Shown: piece by piece, positions 60,515-64,000 of the stretch
Layout: every line of letters starts with the position of its first letter
Position numbering within the stretch: the first letter of the stretch is position 1
Assembly (NCBI RefSeq): GCF_052324685.1
Contig: NW_027506875.1
Location: forward strand, 1,982,309-2,046,308
Direction of reading: 5' to 3'
Length of the DNA: 64,000 nt
From: Brachyhypopomus gauderio
Taxonomy: Eukaryota > Chordata > Actinopteri > Gymnotiformes > Hypopomidae
The notes under the pieces: model-generated
Seen by the model: the letters and a program-made list of their open reading frames with translations, nothing else
What the model was told of the DNA's origin: nothing
The model's database searches: none
Position numbers and translations under genes: made by a program

Positions 60515-62397
60515 ATTTTTTTTACATTGCTGGTGCTGTGGAGAGTGGAACTGATCTTATGGGGTAGTGATGAGCCTGGTGAATTGGTGAAGTGGTGGGA
60601 CAGAGAAAAGTCTGGATGCTTGTCTCCCATGTGTCCTGGATGATGGAGGGTCAAGACGAGACATACTTGAGGCGCAGAGGGCTCTAGGTATGCATCTGGG
60701 TTTTACCATGGCCATCAAGTAAGGAGGAGCTGGACCATTCTTTGCTTTGTAGGCCAGCACCAGGGTTTTATATTTGATGCGGGCAGCTACCGGAAGCCAG
60801 TGGAGGGAGCACAGCAAGGGAGTGACATGGCTGAACTTGGGAAGGTTGAAGACCAGCCGAGCTGCAGCGTTCTGGATCAGTTGTAGGGGTTTGATGGCAT
60901 GCATAGGAAGACCAGCCAGTAGGGAGTTGCAGTAGTCCAGTCTTGAGATAACAAGGGACTGGACAAGGACCTGAGTGGCCTCCCTAGAGAGAAATGGCCG
61001 AATCCTCCGAATGTTGTGAAGGGCGAATCTGCATGATCGTGTTGTGTTAGCAATGTGGGCCGTGAAGGAGAGTTGATTGTCGACAACTACACCAAGGCTA
61101 CGCGCTTCCATGGATGGAGTGATCACGGTGTTCTCGAATGAGATAGAAAGATCACGATGAGGACTGGCTCTTGCAGGGATGTACAGCATCTCTGCCTTGC
61201 TTGGGTTAAGCTTTAGGTGGTGAGCTGCCATCCAAGAGGCAATGTCTTTCAGACATGCAGAGATTCGAGCTGAAACCTGTGTGTCAGAGGGTGGGAAGGA
61301 AAAGAAGAGCTGGGTGTCATCCGCATAACAGTGATAAGAGAAGCCATGTGCAGAGATTGACTCACCCAGAGAGCGGGTATAAAGGGAAAAAAGAAGTGGA
61401 CCCAGCACTGAGCCTTGTGGAACACCGGTGGAGAGTTTGCATGGCGTGGATGTTGATCCTCCCCATGTTACTTGGTAGGAACGACCCTCCAGGTAGGATG
61501 CAAACCACGTCCATGCATTGCCAGTGATACCAAGGCCTAAGAGGATGGACAGGAGGATCTCGTGATTGACTGTGTCAAAGGCCGCCGAAAGGTCAAGCAG
61601 AATCAGAACTGATGATAGTCCAGTTGCTCTAGCTGCATGGAGTTTCTCAGTTACTGCAATGAGTGCAGTTTCCGTAGAATGTGCTGGCTTGAAGCCAGAT
61701 TGGTTGGGGTCCTGAAGCTGGTTCTGTGAGAGAAAAGAGGATAGCTGGTTGTGTACAGCCCGTTCAAGGATCTTAGAAAGGAATGAGAGGAGAGATACCG
61801 GTCTGTAGTTGCTGATGTTGGTGGCGTCAAGGTTGGGTTTCTTTAGGATTGGCACCACCCTAGCCGCCTTGAATGATGATGGCACAATTCCTGAAGATAA
61901 GGAGTTGTTGATGATGGTCAAGATGAAAGGGAGGAGTTTGTGGGAGATTGTCTGGAGGAGTGTGGATGGGATGGGGTCCAGAGGGCATGTGGTGGGACTG
62001 CTGGATGTCAGCAGCTGAAGCACCATCTCAGCTGAGAGAGGAGAGAAGGAGGTTAGAGAAAAGGGAGGAGTAGGAGGGGACACAGTGGGCACAGGGACTA
62101 GGGAAAAGGTGCTGCGAATCGTATTGACCTTCTCTTCAAAGAAGGTAACAAAATCATCTGCAGTAAGAGAAGTGGGAGTTGGAGGGGGGGAGGGTTTGAG
62201 GAGAGAAGAGAAGATTTTGAACATCTTGCGTGGATCTGATGTAGATGCCTCCAGCTTCTGTCTGTAGAATGATGTCTTGGCAGCAGTTAGTTCCATGGAG
62301 AATAGGGACAAGAGAGACTGATACAAGCGAAGATCAGCAGTAAGCTTCGATTTCCTCCATCGCCTCTCAACCATCCTCAGTTCTCGTCGGTTGTTTA
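60515..62397 (-). mobile_element. L2-like LINE, 5'-truncated, long intact ORF2 part
   Basis: Contains the reverse transcriptase and C-terminal parts of an L2-type ORF2 with no stops, and a short 3' end. The 5' side ends abruptly at 62397, where an oppositely oriented L2-like piece begins. Sequence around the 3' end (60515-60590) recurs at 63178-63250. Confidence 0.88.
60557..62397 (-). CDS. L2-type reverse transcriptase, 5'-truncated
   Basis: About 613 codons are open from 62397 to the stop near 60557. RT motifs in order: KKPNLDATNISNYRPVSLLS, NQSGFKPAHSTETAL, LLDLSAAFDTVNHEILL with the first catalytic Asp, TGVPQGSVLGPLLFSLY, YHCYADDTQLFF with the catalytic YADD, then HHLKLNPSKAEML. The C-terminus has SLVISRLDYCNSLLAGLP, IQNAAARLV and LHWLPVAARIKYKT. 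The endonuclease domain is absent. Upstream codons of the same open frame (62398-62449) are antisense of another LINE and not part of it. Confidence 0.9.
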
Positions 62398-63145
62398 AAG
62401 CCCCCCAATTATGGAATAGCCTTCCAGCTCCAATCCGAGATTCTGACACAGTTTCAATCTTTAAATCTAGACTTAAGACTCACATATTTAATCAAGCCTT
62501 CAGCTAATATTCTCCTTGTAAGGTGTAGGGGCTTGGGGGGCCCCAGACGTTGAGATTTCTGGTAATCTGAGATGTTGATGGTATCATCCAGTTGTGTCAT
62601 GGCATCACTCTAGTTGTGACAATGACTTGACTGGAAAGCAATGTCTCAGTGAGCCCTCATGACTGTGGTCACCTCTGAACCCCTCCCTTTAGTTATGCTG
62701 CTATAGATTAGCCTGCCGGAGCCACATGCTAATCACTGGCACGTGAGCTATGTATATTTAAATCAATAGTGGTTTAAATTGATGTCCACACAGTCAGTCT
62801 GTATTATCTATCTTTTTGCATGCTTCTACCCAAGACGATTGCATGTAAGCACCTACAAGCACCTGGGAGATGGTCTGGATTGCCGGTGGATGTACTGATG
62901 CTGGGGTTGGATGTGCCATTGCCGCAAGAGGACGTGCTGATGCTAGCTCCTACCTGAGGCTCACCATCTGCACGGAAGGGACTGTAACTACTTGGCCGGG
63001 GAACAAGAACCTTAAATATAGCTGTAGAACCACCCTGCGCACCACGGACTCGTGCGAGATTTGGACCCATATGATTGTAAAGCTGCTTTGTGGCAACGCT
63101 GTTGTGAAAAGCGCTATATAAATAAATTTGACTTTGACTTTGAAT
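62395..63145 (+). mobile_element. L2-like LINE 3' end, plus orientation
   Basis: The first frame reads APQLWNSLPAP, then FKSRLKTHIFNQAFS and a stop (62400-62507), the extreme C-terminus of an L2-type ORF2. A 3' UTR follows, then the tail AAAGCGCTATATAAATAAAT with TTTGAC repeats (63105-63140). It meets the minus-strand LINE head-to-head at 62397. Confidence 0.82.
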
Positions 63146-63177
63146 TGGTGATCTCGTGAAGTGGTGTGCTGGTGAAT

Positions 63178-63250
63178 ATCATTTTTTTTACATTGCTGGT
63201 GCAGTGGAGAGTGGAACTGATCTTATGGGGGAGTGACGAGCCTGGTGAAG
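63178..63250 (-). mobile_element. duplicate of the 60515 LINE 3' end
   Basis: ATTTTTTTTACATTGCTGGT, then GAGAGTGGAACTGATCTTAT and AGCCTGGTGAA, repeat the sequence at 60515-60590 with a few changes. It ends in a GTGAAGTGGTG array. Confidence 0.8.
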
Positions 63251-63445
63251 TGGTGCCCTGGTGAAGTGGTGCCCTTGTGAAGTGGTGCCCTTGTGAAGTG
63301 GTGCCCTTGTGAAGTGGTGATCTTGTGAATTGGTGAATTGGTGATCTGGTGATCTGGTGATCTGGTGAAGTGGTGATCTGGTGAAGTGGTGATCTGTTGA
63401 AGTGTTGAAGTGTTGAAGTGGTGACCTAGTGAACTGGTGAAGTGC
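63235..63445. repeat. GTGAAGTGGTG(ATCTG) tandem repeat
   Basis: Units of GTGAAGTGGTGCCCTT and GTGAAGTGGTGATCTG, about 16 in all. The same short motif appears once at 60582-60600, so the array probably grew from the LINE 3' end. Confidence 0.9.
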
Positions 63446-63704
63446 TGGGCCACTTATGCGGCTTTTGATCCCTTTCTGTTTAATGGTCCCATTGCCACCA
63501 GTAAGACAAATGTCTGAATGTTTTTTGGATTAGTTTCATCCAAACCCCAGACTGCCATTCCACAGTGAGCTTACATGACTTAATCACCGTCTCCATTTTT
63601 ACATCCCAGACTTAAATGTCTTTGTCTAAGAAAAGGTCAGTATGTTTAGAACTGATTGCTGCACTGTGCACACTTTTGCAAGCGAGCAAGACTAAATAAT
63701 GAAT
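63446..63704. other. unassigned camk2a intron 2 sequence
   Basis: No exon or repeat recognised. Confidence 0.35.
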
Positions 63705-63851
63705 GAACCCAGGTGGCAACAACAGAACCCAGGTGGCAAAAACAGATCCCAGGTGGCAAAAACAGAACCCAGGTGGCAACAACAGAACCCAGGTGGCAAA
63801 AACAGAACCCAGGTGGCAACAGAATCCAGGTGGCAACAACAGAACCCAGGT
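63705..63851. repeat. ~19-bp minisatellite
   Basis: Eight copies of GAACCCAGGTGGCAACAACA / GAACCCAGGTGGCAAAAACA. Confidence 0.93.
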
Positions 63852-64000
63852 CTTTTCCATCTATTCATTGTTTCCCTTCAACAGAACCAGCAGTTTGAAA
63901 TCTAAGAATAGCAAATGTCTGTCTGTACAGTTTCACCATATTATAGAATTTGATAGAATTTGGTATTTCAGAACCCTGTTCCTCTTGGGATGGTTTAGAC

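Overview
The window is a piece of a ray-finned (teleost) fish chromosome. Interrupted vertebrate genes are separated by fish-type transposable elements (hAT, Tc1, L2-like and Rex1-like LINEs, LTR elements) and by very abundant minisatellites. Four host genes can be identified by protein similarity: ik (RED, a spliceosome-associated protein; minus strand, 11 exons visible, 3' end off the left edge), ndufa2 (mitochondrial complex I subunit; plus, complete in 3 exons), arsi (arylsulfatase I; plus, complete in 2 exons) and camk2a (CaM kinase II alpha; plus, first two coding exons only, continuing off the right edge).

Layout. 1-7115: ik, with an L2-like LINE in intron 11, a LINE-split minisatellite in intron 9, and a 1.15-kb hAT element with a second hAT nested in it in intron 3. 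7116-7754: a short head-to-head promoter shared by ik and ndufa2, with three NRF1-type palindromes. 7755-8463: ndufa2. 8570-24343: a transposon island holding a Rex1-like LINE split by a hAT element, a full-length hAT with an intact 706-codon transposase, a 5.7-kb hAT that contains several further elements nested up to four deep, and another hAT. 25264-27898: arsi. 27899-41096: intergenic DNA made largely of minisatellites, including a block of four different 26-27-bp arrays at about 31.8-37.7 kb, plus a broken PIF1/Helitron-type helicase fragment. 41097-64000: camk2a exons 1 and 2, then more than 17 kb of intron 2 filled with repeats: a hAT MITE, two non-autonomous LTR retrotransposons with unusual ORFs, a decayed Tc1 carrying a solo LTR, and an L2-like LINE with a long open reading frame.

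The host genes are ordinary housekeeping or neuronal genes and do not form one pathway. IK and NDUFA2 are also neighbours in human (5q31.3), as are ARSI and CAMK2A (5q32), so two conserved gene pairs lie close together here. The unusual biology is in the mobile DNA: at least twelve hAT insertions with recognisable 8-bp target duplications, a composite hAT that moved after capturing another hAT, a long foldback element carrying an integrase-like remnant, and an LTR element encoding an acidic protein with an internally duplicated module. All coordinates and splice sites were read by eye; none was checked by alignment or database search.
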